Below, in pieces: positions 17,495-27,520 of a stretch of 57,221 nt of DNA. Origin of the DNA: Pseudomonadota bacterium (GTDB lineage: Bacteria; Pseudomonadota; Gammaproteobacteria; Pseudomonadales; Oleiphilaceae); contig PDPE01000046.1 in the NCBI GenBank assembly GCA_002747395.1, positions 1 through 57,221 of the forward strand. Reading direction: 5' to 3'. The translations under genes were made by a program, and so were the position numbers. A model generated the notes under the pieces. That model saw only the letters and a list, made by a program, of their open reading frames with translations, was not told the origin of the DNA and made no database searches. Positions within the stretch are counted from its first letter, which is position 1; every line of letters starts with the position of its first letter.

Positions 17495-19102
17495 ATGACG
17501 GTAATCAAGAGTAAACTGAGCTCAGGCTCCGACGCCTTCAGCAAACAAAAACAGGCAATGGAGTCTTTAGTTGACGATTTGCGAGACAAGGTCAGAACCA
17601 TAGAGCAAGGTGGTGGCGAGGCCGCCCAGCAAAAACATCTGGCCAGGGGGAAACTGTTACCCAGAGATCGGGTAATGAGGCTGCTTGACCCTGGCTCACC
17701 CTTTCTGGAACTGTCCCAGCTTGCCGCCTGGGAGGTGTATCAGGAGACGGTTCCGGCGGCTGGTGTGATTTCCGGAATTGGCCGTATCGAGGGCGTCGAG
17801 TGTATGATAGTCGCCAACGACTCGACAGTAAAGGGGGGAACCTATTACCCGCTTTCCGTCAAAAAACACCTGCGTGCACAAACAATAGCCGAAGAAAACA
17901 GACTGCCCTGCATCTATCTGGTGGATTCCGGTGGCGCCAACCTGCCACAGCAGGACGAAGTCTTCCCGGATGAAAATCACTTTGGCGGAATTTTTTACCG
18001 ACAGGCAAACATGTCTGCCAAAGGCATTCCGCAAATTGCCGTTGTTATGGGGCTCTGTACCGCTGGAGGGGCCTATGTTCCGGCCATGGCGGATGAGTGC
18101 ATCATGGTAAAAAACCAGAGCACCATCTTTCTTGGTGGCCCGCCCCTGGTCAAGGCGGCAACCGGTGAAGACGTCACCGCAGAGGAACTGGGCGGCGCGG
18201 ATGTACACTGTAAAATATCCGGAGTCGCCGACCACTATGCAGACAACGACGCACACGCACTGCACCTGGCTCGCCAATGTGTGAAACGGTTAAATTACAA
18301 AAAGCAGATCGGCATTGATGTACAAAAGCCGGTTGACCCGCTTTACCCCCCGGAAGAGCTGAATGGTGTTGTACCTGCCGACCTGAAAACACCCTACGAT
18401 TCGCGGGAAGTGATCGCCCGCATTGTTGACGGCTCGGACTTTGACGAATTCAAGAAATACTACGGCTCAACCCTGGTATGCGGTTTCGCCCGTATTCACG
18501 GGTATCCGGTGGGTATTCTGGCCAATAACGGGATTTTGTTTTCCGAATCGGCGGTAAAGGGTGCCCACTTCGTTGAGCTCTGCTGCCAGCGCAAAATCCC
18601 GCTGGTTTTCCTGCAAAATATCACCGGCTTTATGGTCGGTAAAAAGTACGAAGAAGGTGGCATTGCCAAACACGGCGCGAAACTGGTTACTGCCGTTGCC
18701 TGTGCACAGGTACCCAAATTTACCGTCGTTACCGGAGGCAGCTTTGGAGCTGGCAATTACGGTATGTGTGGCCGGGCCTATCACCCAAGATTTTTGTGGA
18801 TGTGGCCAAACAGCCGAATCTCGGTGATGGGTGGAGAACAGGCAGCGGGCGTATTGACACGGGTTAAGGAAGAAAGCATGGCGAAACGTGGCACAGTCTG
18901 GCCGGAAAACCGGAAGGCGGAGTTCAGCAGAGCCATCACCGATCAGTTTGAAGCACAAAGCCACCCCTATTACGCCTCCGCACGACTATGGGATGATGGA
19001 ATCATCTCCCCCTCGGACACCAGACAAACACTGGCTTTGGCTCTGTCAGCCTCGCTCAATGCTCCCATAGAAGATACCCGTTATGGTGTATTCAGAATGT
19101 GA
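17495..19102 (+). CDS. liuB: Methylcrotonyl-CoA carboxylase carboxyltransferase (beta) subunit
   Basis: 535 residues with both halves of the biotin-dependent carboxyltransferase fold: [21 protein letters not shown] in the N-half, [12 protein letters not shown], and [25 protein letters not shown] in the C-half, ending [10 protein letters not shown]. This pattern is that of MCC beta rather than propionyl-CoA carboxylase. It carboxylates 3-methylcrotonyl-CoA to 3-methylglutaconyl-CoA together with LiuD. A 114-base gap precedes it; a tandem repeat array follows it. Confidence 0.95.
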   Translation: MTVIKSKLSSGSDAFSKQKQAMESLVDDLRDKVRTIEQGGGEAAQQKHLARGKLLPRDRVMRLLDPGSPFLELSQLAAWEVYQETVPAAGVISGIGRIEGVECMIVANDSTVKGGTYYPLSVKKHLRAQTIAEENRLPCIYLVDSGGANLPQQDEVFPDENHFGGIFYRQANMSAKGIPQIAVVMGLCTAGGAYVPAMADECIMVKNQSTIFLGGPPLVKAATGEDVTAEELGGADVHCKISGVADHYADNDAHALHLARQCVKRLNYKKQIGIDVQKPVDPLYPPEELNGVVPADLKTPYDSREVIARIVDGSDFDEFKKYYGSTLVCGFARIHGYPVGILANNGILFSESAVKGAHFVELCCQRKIPLVFLQNITGFMVGKKYEEGGIAKHGAKLVTAVACAQVPKFTVVTGGSFGAGNYGMCGRAYHPRFLWMWPNSRISVMGGEQAAGVLTRVKEESMAKRGTVWPENRKAEFSRAITDQFEAQSHPYYASARLWDDGIISPSDTRQTLALALSASLNAPIEDTRYGVFRM

Positions 19103-19134
19103 TCAAAACCTGCTGAAAACAGCACCAGGCGTAC

Positions 19135-19200
19135 GTTATAAGCAGAACACAAGTTATAAGTAAAGCATAAGTTATAAGTAAAACATGAGTTATAACCAGG
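19135..19200. repeat. 18-bp tandem repeat, 3.6 copies, upstream of liuC
   Basis: Units begin at 19135, 19153, 19171 and 19189 (last partial). The third reads GTTATAAGTAAAACATGA; the others differ at a few positions. The array fills most of the liuB-liuC gap and ends ten bases before the liuC ATG, where the ribosome binding site would be expected. Confidence 0.88.
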
Positions 19201-19209
19201 ACAACAGAT

Positions 19210-20022
19210 ATGGCAAATGATGTACCAGAATCGGAAGCATTGAAAATATCAAATGAATCCGGCGTATTCTCTGTTACCTTGAACCGACCGGAAATACATA
19301 ATGCGTTTGATGATAAGTTAATTCAGTCACTTATAGCCAGTTTCATGAAACTGTCTGAACTTGATGAATGCAAAATTATCGTCCTGCAATCCGCAGGCAA
19401 GCACTTCTGCGCCGGTGCTGACCTCAACTGGATGAAGCGCATGGCCGGCCTGAGCTATGAAGAAAATGTCGAAGACGCCAACCGGCTCGCCAGGCTGATG
19501 CAGACCCTCTACTTCTGCAAAAAACCCGTTATCGCAAAGGTGCAGGGAGCCGCCTATGGTGGTGCCGTCGGGCTTATCGCCTGCTGTGATATCGCCATTG
19601 CAGGTGAAAATGCCAGATTTTGTCTGAGTGAAGTCAAACTCGGTCTGGCACCGGCTGTGATCAGTCCGTTTGTGATCAACACCATCGGTGCCAGGAAAGC
19701 CGCTTACTATTTCCTGACCGCAGACGTATTTGATGCCAACCAGGCAAAAGAAGCGGAGCTGGTACATGAAGTATCACCGGATGAGCAACTTGACGAAAAA
19801 CTCCGGGAAACGGTCGAAAAGCTGCTGGCCAATGGCCCTGAAGCCCTGCGAGCCAGTAAAGCATTAATCCGCGAATACAACGCACCTGCATTTAACGATG
19901 CCCTGTTCAGGTTTACTTCAGAACTAATCGCCAGATTGAGGGTGTCACAGGAAGGCCAGGAAGGTATGAGTGCTTTTTTTGGCAAAAGAAAACCGGCCTG
20001 GAAAACAGCATCAACGGCATAA
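19210..20022 (+). CDS. liuC: Methylglutaconyl-CoA hydratase (enoyl-CoA hydratase family)
   Basis: 270 residues of the crotonase fold: oxyanion-hole elements KHFCAGADLNWMKRM (residues 61-75) and VQGAAYGGAVGLIACCDI, plus FCLSEVKLGLAPAVISPFV. The LNWM stretch following the first oxyanion loop is typical of LiuC/GnyH. It hydrates 3-methylglutaconyl-CoA to HMG-CoA. It lies between the two carboxylase subunit genes, the usual liuA-B-C-D-E order. Confidence 0.92.
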   Translation: MANDVPESEALKISNESGVFSVTLNRPEIHNAFDDKLIQSLIASFMKLSELDECKIIVLQSAGKHFCAGADLNWMKRMAGLSYEENVEDANRLARLMQTLYFCKKPVIAKVQGAAYGGAVGLIACCDIAIAGENARFCLSEVKLGLAPAVISPFVINTIGARKAAYYFLTADVFDANQAKEAELVHEVSPDEQLDEKLRETVEKLLANGPEALRASKALIREYNAPAFNDALFRFTSELIARLRVSQEGQEGMSAFFGKRKPAWKTASTA

Positions 20023-20049
20023 GAGGACATCCATAAAAGGACAATCACC

Positions 20050-22125
20050 ATGTTTCGTAAACTACTCATCGCCAATCGGGGCGAAATCGCCTGCCGAATC
20101 ATTAAAACAGCGCAAAAAATGGGCGTACATTGCATCGCCGTCTATTCGGAAGCCGATAATAATGCGCTATTCGTTCAAATGGCGGACGAAGCCTGGTTAA
20201 TCGGGCCTGCAGAAGCGGCCAAAAGCTATTTGAGAGCCGAATACATTCTTGATATTGCACGTTCCGCCGGTGCCGAAGCGATTCACCCCGGCTACGGCTT
20301 TCTTTCGGAAAACGCCCGCTTTGCCGAGCTGTGTGAACAAAACGGGATTCAATTTGTCGGCCCGTCAGCCCACTCCATCCGATCGATGGGTTCAAAAAGC
20401 GAAGCCAAAAAACTGATGGAACAGGCCGCTGTTCCCCTGGTTCCCGGTTATCATGGCGACCAACAGGATGAAGCCACTCTCAAGTCCTGCGCTGATAGCA
20501 TGGGCTACCCCGTCTTGCTGAAAGCCAGTGCCGGTGGTGGTGGCAAGGGCATGCGAGTGGTTTCCGTTGCCGAAGACTTTTCTGCCGCCTGTTCCGCAGC
20601 AAAAAGGGAGGCTGCTTCGTCTTTCGGGGATGATCACCTGCTGATCGAAAAATATATCACCGAGCCACGTCATGTGGAGGTTCAACTGTTGTGCGACAAC
20701 CACGGTAACGCGGTATACCTGCATGACAGGGATTGCTCAATTCAGCGACGCCATCAAAAAGTCATCGAGGAAGCGCCCGCCCCCTGGCTCTCTGAAAAAA
20801 CCCGTGCCGCCATGGGGCAGGCAGCCATTGCCTGTGCCAAAGCGATCGACTACTCGGGTGCGGGTACGGTTGAATTTCTGCTGGACGCAGATGAAAGTTT
20901 CTACTTTATGGAAATGAACACGCGCCTGCAGGTCGAGCATCCGGTTACTGAAATGATTACCGGGATCGATCTGGTTGAATGGCAACTGCGTGTAGCCAAT
21001 GGTGAAGCACTCGAGTTCAAACAGGAAACCATCCCCTGCCTGGGCCACGCCTTTGAATCCAGAGTCTATGCAGAAAATCCCTATGACCTTTTCCTGCCGA
21101 CACCGGGACGCATTCATTATATGGCCACCCCGAAAGAAGGCCGGCATGTCCGGGTCGACACAGGAGTTCAGTCCGGTGATGATATTTCAATCTACTATGA
21201 CCCCATGATCGCCAAACTGATTGTTTGGGACGATAGTCGCCCCCAAGCTATTAACCGGATGCAAAAGGCACTGGCTGATTTTCGTCTGGCCGGTGTAACC
21301 AATAACCTGTCATTTTTAAGTGCCCTGTTCGCGGAATCCGCATTTCAAAGTGGCAATCTGTCAACCCTGTTTATCGAAGAAAACCAGCACAAACTGCTGA
21401 TGGAACCGAAAGTGACCGAGGATATTCTCGCACTGGCAGGCATAGCCCGCACCCTGTTCCTGTTCGGCAGCGAGTCAACGCACTCCGATAGCCGAAGAAA
21501 TAGCAATGGCAATCACAATCACAATCACAATCACAACCATAGCACAGACACTTATTCGCCCTGGCATCAACAATCCACATGGAGACTGAACAGTCCGGGG
21601 ATTGAAGCCTTCGAATTGACTCAGGGCAACGATATCTTCGTTTATCAGACAGAGTTTACCAATGACCCGGTTGGCTCCAGTTTAACCAGGCATTTTGTTT
21701 TGTCATTTGGTCATACGAAAATTCATGTCAGTGCCGAATTGTCCGGCTCGGAAATCACGGCCAACCTGAACGAGCGACGCATCAGGTATAACGTGAATCT
21801 GCAGGGCCACACCCTGTCCATTTTCACAGGTGGAGCCACGTATTGCTTCGACATGGCATTGAGCTACGACACTGAGGAGATGGACGAACATGAGCACTCC
21901 CTGCTCGCTCCCATGCACGGCAAAATTATCGCAGTGAACGTAAACCCTGGCGACCAGGTCAACAAGGGCGATACGCTGATGCTGATGGAGGCGATGAAAA
22001 TGGAACACACCATCACGGCTCACGAGTCCGGGGAAGTCGCCCGGATACTGTACCGGGAAGGCGATAACGTGGAAGAAGGCGCAGAGTTGATCGAACTGGC
22101 GTCTTCGGAAAACACAGATCACTGA
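20050..22125 (+). CDS. liuD: Methylcrotonyl-CoA carboxylase biotin-containing (alpha) subunit
   Basis: 691 residues. The biotin carboxylase domain spans residues 1-450 (LIANRGEIACRI, KASAGGGGKGMR, EMNTRLQVEHPVTE). An interdomain linker and BT domain follow, and the C-terminal biotinyl domain carries EAMKMEH with biotinyl Lys650. It carboxylates biotin with ATP and bicarbonate for LiuB. Oddly, the linker at residues 486-498 is a run of Asn-His pairs (GNHNHNHNHNH) encoded by a hexanucleotide repeat. The gene starts 27 bases after liuC. Confidence 0.95.
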   Translation: MFRKLLIANRGEIACRIIKTAQKMGVHCIAVYSEADNNALFVQMADEAWLIGPAEAAKSYLRAEYILDIARSAGAEAIHPGYGFLSENARFAELCEQNGIQFVGPSAHSIRSMGSKSEAKKLMEQAAVPLVPGYHGDQQDEATLKSCADSMGYPVLLKASAGGGGKGMRVVSVAEDFSAACSAAKREAASSFGDDHLLIEKYITEPRHVEVQLLCDNHGNAVYLHDRDCSIQRRHQKVIEEAPAPWLSEKTRAAMGQAAIACAKAIDYSGAGTVEFLLDADESFYFMEMNTRLQVEHPVTEMITGIDLVEWQLRVANGEALEFKQETIPCLGHAFESRVYAENPYDLFLPTPGRIHYMATPKEGRHVRVDTGVQSGDDISIYYDPMIAKLIVWDDSRPQAINRMQKALADFRLAGVTNNLSFLSALFAESAFQSGNLSTLFIEENQHKLLMEPKVTEDILALAGIARTLFLFGSESTHSDSRRNSNGNHNHNHNHNHSTDTYSPWHQQSTWRLNSPGIEAFELTQGNDIFVYQTEFTNDPVGSSLTRHFVLSFGHTKIHVSAELSGSEITANLNERRIRYNVNLQGHTLSIFTGGATYCFDMALSYDTEEMDEHEHSLLAPMHGKIIAVNVNPGDQVNKGDTLMLMEAMKMEHTITAHESGEVARILYREGDNVEEGAELIELASSENTDH
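21505..21540 (+). repeat. Hexanucleotide repeat inside liuD encoding Asn-His pairs
   Basis: Four perfect AATCAC units (21511-21534) are flanked by the degenerate AATGGC and AACCAT. They encode alternating Asn and His in the linker between the biotin carboxylase and BT domains. The length is a multiple of three, so copy-number change would keep the frame. Confidence 0.9.
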
Positions 22126-22151
22126 TCTCTACTCATGTAACAGGCACTCTT

Positions 22152-23072
22152 ATGTCAAATACAGCTATTAGCATCATGGAAGTCGGCGCAAGGGACGGCC
22201 TGCAAAATGAAAAACAAATACTTTCCGTCGAGACGAAAACAGAGTTCATTCACCGTTTGTCACAATCGGGGCTGAAACGAATCGAAGCTGGCAGTTTTGT
22301 TTCACCCAGATGGGTGCCACAGATGGCAAACAGCCTGGAAGTCATGCAAGGCATGGTGCGACAGACAGAGGTGGAATACTCTGCTCTCATACCCAATCTG
22401 GAAGGGTTGGAGATGGCAATAAAGGCAAACAGCGACAGGGTTTCCCTGTTTACTGCCGCTTCTGAAGCGTTTTGCCAGAAGAACATCAATTGCTCCACCG
22501 CTGAAAGCATTGAACGGTTCAAGCCTGTAGTGAAAGATGCCCGGGCGAGAAATATTCCGGTACGAGGCTATGTTTCCTGTGTTGGCGGCTGCCCGTATCA
22601 GGGCAAGGTTCCTCACGGGGACATCGTTGATATGAGTGAGCGCCTTTATGACATTGGATGTGATGAAATTTCCCTGGGAGACACCATAGGTGCCGGCACC
22701 CCGAATCAGATGAAATCCATCTTCAGGGAAGTCGCCCGAAGTATCCCTCTGTCGTCACTGGGGATGCATTTTCATGATACCTTTGGCCAGGCTCTGGCCA
22801 ACACCTATGCCTGTCTCGAACTGGGTGTCAGGAACATAGACTCGGCCGTGGCCGGCCTGGGTGGTTGCCCTTACGCAGAAGGTGCCAGTGGAAACCTGGC
22901 CACCGAAGAGCTGGTTTATATGCTGCAAGGCATGGGCATTGACACGGGAATCAACCTGGAGGCCCTGGTCAGCACAGGCAACTGGGTGTGTCAACAACTG
23001 AATATTTGTAACCGGTCAAAAGCCAGCCTGGCACTGTCAGAGAAGCTGTACCACGCCTGGGAGTCACTATGA
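22152..23072 (+). CDS. liuE: Hydroxymethylglutaryl-CoA lyase
   Basis: 306 residues, a DRE-TIM metallolyase: EVGARDGLQNE (catalytic Asp and metal ligand), GSFVSPRWVPQM, the HMHFHD-like GMHFHDTFGQALAN metal site and GLGGCPYAEGASGN with the active-site Cys. It cleaves HMG-CoA to acetyl-CoA and acetoacetate. It overlaps the next gene by 4 bases (ATGA), so translation is coupled to acetoacetyl-CoA synthetase. Confidence 0.95.
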   Translation: MSNTAISIMEVGARDGLQNEKQILSVETKTEFIHRLSQSGLKRIEAGSFVSPRWVPQMANSLEVMQGMVRQTEVEYSALIPNLEGLEMAIKANSDRVSLFTAASEAFCQKNINCSTAESIERFKPVVKDARARNIPVRGYVSCVGGCPYQGKVPHGDIVDMSERLYDIGCDEISLGDTIGAGTPNQMKSIFREVARSIPLSSLGMHFHDTFGQALANTYACLELGVRNIDSAVAGLGGCPYAEGASGNLATEELVYMLQGMGIDTGINLEALVSTGNWVCQQLNICNRSKASLALSEKLYHAWESL

Positions 23073-25090
23073 ACAAACCTTTATGGACACCCTCACCTGA
23101 AAGCTGCAAAAATTCGAATATTTCGAAGTTTCACTCTTATCTTTCTGATATACATGATGATATTCCTGTCCAATACACAAAGTTTCACCAATGGACCATA
23201 GCCAACAAAGCCGCTTTCTGGGAAGGGATATGGAATTACTTTCAGGTTGAAGGCAACTACAACCCGGACACGGTGTTACAAAATGAAGACCGGATGCCCG
23301 GCGCAAAGTGGTTTGAAGGGGCATCACTGAATTTTGCCCAAAACCTGCTCCGCCGAAATGATGACACACCGGCAATTATTGCCTGCAAGGAAAACGGTGA
23401 ACGCAGCGAGGTCAGCTACGCCGAATTGACCAGGCAAGTCACTTTGCTTGGCCATGCCCTCAGACAGGCAGGTGTCACCAAAGGTGACCGTATAGCAGGC
23501 TTCCTGCCCAATTGTACCGAATCCGTCGTTGCAATGCTCGCCACAACTTCATTGGGAGCCGTCTGGTCGTCCTGCTCGCCCGACTTTGGTCTGAATGGTG
23601 TTATTGACCGGTTCGGACAAATCCGGCCGAAGGTGCTGTTTGTCACCAATGGCTATCAATACAACGGCAAGGTCATCGACTCCAGAGCTGAAGTCTGCGA
23701 TATGCTGAACAAACTGGATTCACTGGAGTACGCTATCGAAGTACCTTTCGTCGATCCGGGTAAGAGCGCTTTCTCCAACCGGATGTTATCCGGCGGGACT
23801 GCCTCTGACGAGACAACCCGGCCTGGCAGAACAAAATGTATCCGTTGGAGTGAGTTTATTGACGCTGGTAACGGCGCTCAGGAAACGCCCTTGAAATTCA
23901 CTCCCGTTGCGTTTTCCGACCCGCTCTACATTATGTATTCCTCCGGCACCACAGGTGCCCCCAAATGCATTGTGCACAGCGTCGGCGGGACACTGCTGCA
24001 ACACCTGAAAGAGTTATCACTGCATGTCAATCTTCAGGAATCTCAACGTATTTTCTATTATTCCACCTGTGGCTGGATGATGTGGAACTGGCTGGTTTCC
24101 TCATTGGCTTTGGGTTCCACAATCGTTCTTTACGACGGTTCGCCTTTCTACCCCAACGGGAATATCCTGTTTGATATTGCCGAAAAAGAAAAACTCCACG
24201 TATTCGGCAGCAGTGCCAAATTTTATTCTTCCTGCGAAAAGGCCAACATACTACCGGCCAAAACCCATAACCTGGAGCATCTTCGCACCCTGCTTTCAAC
24301 CGGTTCACCATTGTCACATGAAAGTTTTGATTATTTATATCGGGATGTAAAAAAAGACGTTTGCGTCAGCAGCATTTCCGGCGGAACCGATATCATCTCC
24401 TGCTTTGCTCTGGGCAACCCTGCCTTGCCGGTATACCGGGGCGAATTGCAATGCGTCGGTCTGGGAATGGACGTGGCAATTTACGACGACGATGGCAAGG
24501 CAAAGGCCACCGGTAAGGGCGAGCTTGTCTGCCAAAGCCCGTTTCCGGCCATGCCCACCGGCTTCTGGAACGACCCCGATGGCGAGAAATACCGGAATTC
24601 CTACTTCGCGACCTGGCCGGATATCTGGGCGCATGGCGATTACGGTGAACTCATCCCTCACGAACATCACAATGGCGTAATCATTCACGGCAGATCGGAT
24701 GCGGTATTGAATCCCGGCGGTGTCAGAATCGGTACTGCCGAAATCTACCGACAGGTAGAAAAAGTGAACGAGGTGCTTGAATCTGTCGCCGTAGGCCAGA
24801 ACTGGCAAAACGATGTGCGGGTAATTCTGTTTGTCACATTGAAAAATAACATAGAGTTAGACGACAAACTTAAAAACGAGATCAAGACTGAAATACGCAA
24901 TGGCGCCACCCCGCGCCATGTGCCTGAGAAAATTATCCAGGTCGCGGATATACCAAGAACAATCAGCGGAAAAATTGTCGAACTGGCAATCAGGAACATT
25001 ATCCACGGGCAACCCGTGAAAAACCGGGACGCACTGGCCAACCCGGAAGCCCTGGCTCACTTTGCCAATCTGGATGAGTTAAAAACCTGA
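23069..25090 (+). CDS. aacS: Acetoacetyl-CoA synthetase
   Basis: 673 residues of the adenylate-forming superfamily. An N-terminal ACAS domain (WTIANKAAFWEGIW) precedes the phosphate loop YSSGTTGAPKCIVH, the WMMWNW substrate-pocket motif, SGGTDIISCF and the C-terminal RSDAVLNPGGVRIG and catalytic-Lys region IPRTISGKIVE. It activates the acetoacetate released by LiuE, completing leucine conversion to two usable CoA esters. It ends the liu operon and converges with the VF530-family gene 32 bases later. Confidence 0.93.
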   Translation: MNKPLWTPSPESCKNSNISKFHSYLSDIHDDIPVQYTKFHQWTIANKAAFWEGIWNYFQVEGNYNPDTVLQNEDRMPGAKWFEGASLNFAQNLLRRNDDTPAIIACKENGERSEVSYAELTRQVTLLGHALRQAGVTKGDRIAGFLPNCTESVVAMLATTSLGAVWSSCSPDFGLNGVIDRFGQIRPKVLFVTNGYQYNGKVIDSRAEVCDMLNKLDSLEYAIEVPFVDPGKSAFSNRMLSGGTASDETTRPGRTKCIRWSEFIDAGNGAQETPLKFTPVAFSDPLYIMYSSGTTGAPKCIVHSVGGTLLQHLKELSLHVNLQESQRIFYYSTCGWMMWNWLVSSLALGSTIVLYDGSPFYPNGNILFDIAEKEKLHVFGSSAKFYSSCEKANILPAKTHNLEHLRTLLSTGSPLSHESFDYLYRDVKKDVCVSSISGGTDIISCFALGNPALPVYRGELQCVGLGMDVAIYDDDGKAKATGKGELVCQSPFPAMPTGFWNDPDGEKYRNSYFATWPDIWAHGDYGELIPHEHHNGVIIHGRSDAVLNPGGVRIGTAEIYRQVEKVNEVLESVAVGQNWQNDVRVILFVTLKNNIELDDKLKNEIKTEIRNGATPRHVPEKIIQVADIPRTISGKIVELAIRNIIHGQPVKNRDALANPEALAHFANLDELKT

Positions 25091-25122
25091 CGCAGTAAAA
25101 AAATGCTGACAGGTTCGATCCT

Positions 25123-25611
25123 TCACCTCCACTTTGCCCAGGGATCCGAACCTGACGAAGACCCTGATGCACCGGACGTTTTTCGGGAACCGCGCTTTTT
25201 GTCATGGCTCCGATCACCGCGCGGATCGCCACCACGCCCATACCTTGCTGCTTTTCTGGCTCGCTTCTCTCTCAGCCTCTGCGCATCTTCCAGACTCAAC
25301 TCGGCCGGCTCACCAGGCACCTGGCCAGCCGGAACGATACGATCTCTGGGCGGCAGTTGAAACTGCTCGTCAGAAGCCCTGGGCAAGCTCTTGTATTGAT
25401 ACAGATAAAATGCCTCTACTTTTTCCCTCGCCCAACCCGTCTTTTTCAGAAATTTGACGCTGGATTCAATACCGGGGTTCTTGTTAAAACAGTCAAGATT
25501 CAAATAGGCATAAAGAATTTCAAAACCGTAGTGATCAACCAGCTCAATCACCAGGTTTTTTAAACTGAGACCGTGTAAGGGGTTGTTTTTGTAGATACTG
25601 TCATCGCTCAT
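25123..25611 (-). CDS. VF530 family (DUF2132) putative DNA-binding protein
   Basis: 162 residues. The N-terminal 70 residues match the small VF530/DUF2132 domain (NPLHGLSLKNLVIELVDHYGFE, CFNKNPGIESSVKFLKKTGWAREKVE). The rest is a charged, Gly/Ser/Arg-rich and probably disordered tail (KRARKAARYGRGGDPRGDR) beyond the family core of about 80 residues. A DNA-binding role is assigned to the family from structure; the biological role is unknown. Confidence 0.83.
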   Translation of the reverse strand: MSDDSIYKNNPLHGLSLKNLVIELVDHYGFEILYAYLNLDCFNKNPGIESSVKFLKKTGWAREKVEAFYLYQYKSLPRASDEQFQLPPRDRIVPAGQVPGEPAELSLEDAQRLREKRARKAARYGRGGDPRGDRSHDKKRGSRKTSGASGSSSGSDPWAKWR

Positions 25612-25623
25612 AACCAGAAATGC

Positions 25624-26094
25624 TCACTGTAGTGTGATAGCTCCTCTCACCATAAAAATACAGCCCTCGTTATTTTCAACCCCATCCGGATACTTGTGGC
25701 GAGCAAAACCGAGGCGCTTATACAGCTTTAAAGCTGACATATTATGTTCATATACAAATAAAGAATAACAGTCTTGAACGCTGTCTATTGAATCAATGAG
25801 CAACTTCAGCAATTCACAGCTAATTCCTTTGCCTCTTAACTCGGGAGTCAGAACAATTCGGCTTAAATGCTGGCAACCAAATTTATCGAAAACCTGGGCA
25901 AAACCGATTAAACGGTTTTTCTCATTAAAGAATGAGTATGAATTACTATCGCTCCACTCTATTGCTTTTTTTACTTCCTCAAGCTCCAGTGGAAACGCAA
26001 GTGACGGGCCACCCCAAAGTTGCACGTCGGCCCCGGTTTTAAACCAACCACAGATAGCTTTTAAATCTTCTATTGCAGCTTTCTCAATTCTCAT
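25624..26094 (-). CDS. GNAT family N-acetyltransferase (RimI-like)
   Basis: 156 residues with the GNAT motif A LSRIVLTPELRGKGISCELL and the C-terminal SALKLYKRLGFARH of the RimI-like subgroup. Substrate unknown. It is 12 bases upstream of the VF530-family gene on the same strand, so they may be cotranscribed. A 190-base spacer, including a tRNA terminator, separates it from tRNA-Val. Confidence 0.8.
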   Translation of the reverse strand: MRIEKAAIEDLKAICGWFKTGADVQLWGGPSLAFPLELEEVKKAIEWSDSNSYSFFNEKNRLIGFAQVFDKFGCQHLSRIVLTPELRGKGISCELLKLLIDSIDSVQDCYSLFVYEHNMSALKLYKRLGFARHKYPDGVENNEGCIFMVRGAITLQ

Positions 26095-26231
26095 AGAGCT
26101 TATTCAAAATTGCACAAACCAATCAGGCTGCGTTTTAAAACCAGGCCTCAGGCTTCTACAGGGGTCATTTTTCTAAATGATTTGAACAGATGAAATCAGG
26201 GTAGGCAATAAACGGGCAGCGCAGCCGGGAC

Positions 26232-26258
26232 AAAAAATAACATCGAGTCACTCTCGAT
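26232..26258 (-). terminator. Probable terminator of tRNA-Val
   Basis: Reading leftward, a stem ATCGAG/CTCGAT (26253-26258 with 26242-26247, 5-base loop) is followed after four bases by a run of six T residues (26232-26237). It lies 28 bases beyond the tRNA 3' end. Confidence 0.5.
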
Positions 26259-26285
26259 AAGCCTTTGATATTTCGCCCAAAATAT

Positions 26286-26362
<77 letters not shown>

Positions 26363-26407
26363 GGGGAACAAGTCGCATATTTTATTTGGCCGCGCTTTGC
26401 TTGTCAA

Positions 26408-27415
26408 TCATATCTGGTAAAAATCTCTATACCAATCAACGAATTTCTTTACGCCTTCTTCAATCGGGGTCGAGGGCTGGTATTCTACATCCTGGATTAG
26501 TGCATCGACATCTGCGTAGGTATCCGGCACGTCACCTGGCTGCAGGGGCAGCAGGTTTTTTTCTGCTTTTTTGCCCAGGCAGTCTTCCAGAATCTCAATG
26601 TATCGAAGCAACTCTACCGGGCGGTTACTTCCGATGTTGTAGAGCCTGTATGGTGCCTTGCTTGTGCCTGGATCCGGTTTTTTGGCGTCCCACTGGTCAT
26701 TTGGCCGGGCGACATTATCGAGAGTACGTGTTACTCCTTCAACAATATCATCAATATAGGTGAAGTCACGTCTGTGATTGCCGTAGTTAAAGACATCTAT
26801 CGGCTCACCCTGCAGAATCTTTCGGGTAAAGATGAACAGCGCCATGTCCGGTCGCCCCCAGGGCCCGTATACGGTAAAGAATCTGAGACCGGTGGTTGGC
26901 AGGTTGAACAGATGGCTATAGGTGTGCGCCATCAGTTCATTCGCCTTCTTCGATGCGGCATAGAGGCTGACCGGGTGATCTACATTGTCGTGTACGGAAA
27001 ACGGCATGGACTCATTGGCACCGTAAACGGAGCTGCTTGAGGCATAAACGAGATGCTGAACATTGTTGTGCCGACAACCCTCCAGAATATTGGTAAAACC
27101 GACAAGATTGGCATCAATATAGGCTTGAGGATTTTCAAGGGAATAGCGAACCCCGGCCTGTGCAGCCAGATTTACCACTTTGTCAGGTTTGTGTTCGCTG
27201 AACACGTGAGCCAGATCCTCTCCGCTCTCCAGACTTAGACGAATATCAGTGAATTTTTCGTAGTCTTCAAGTCGCTTCAAACGTGCGTACTTCAGATTTA
27301 CATCATAGTAGTCATTTACATTATCGACACCTACGACTTCATCACCCCGTTCCAGCAGCTTGATTGCCAAAGATGAACCAATAAAACCGGCAGTTCCTGT
27401 TACCAAAATTTTCAC
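26408..27415 (-). CDS. NAD-dependent epimerase, UDP-glucuronate 4-epimerase type
   Basis: About 335 residues of the extended SDR fold: [11 protein letters not shown] at the N-terminus, [22 protein letters not shown], the catalytic YAASK, and [14 protein letters not shown]. The [10 protein letters not shown] and [10 protein letters not shown] strings are those of UDP-glucuronate 4-epimerases (LspL/Cap1J type). It makes UDP-galacturonate for surface polysaccharide. I place the start at the GTG at 27415, which has GGAG seven bases before it; an in-frame GTG at 27427 is the alternative. No other polysaccharide gene adjoins. Confidence 0.88.
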   Translation of the reverse strand: MKILVTGTAGFIGSSLAIKLLERGDEVVGVDNVNDYYDVNLKYARLKRLEDYEKFTDIRLSLESGEDLAHVFSEHKPDKVVNLAAQAGVRYSLENPQAYIDANLVGFTNILEGCRHNNVQHLVYASSSSVYGANESMPFSVHDNVDHPVSLYAASKKANELMAHTYSHLFNLPTTGLRFFTVYGPWGRPDMALFIFTRKILQGEPIDVFNYGNHRRDFTYIDDIVEGVTRTLDNVARPNDQWDAKKPDPGTSKAPYRLYNIGSNRPVELLRYIEILEDCLGKKAEKNLLPLQPGDVPDTYADVDALIQDVEYQPSTPIEEGVKKFVDWYRDFYQI

Positions 27416-27520
27416 ATCAAACTCCACATCATCTGATTACTCACCAACAAACAGCCATAAAACCAAATCGACCTGTTTTTAACACTGTTTCCAGACAGTT
27501 TCCCAAACAGGGCCCATTTG

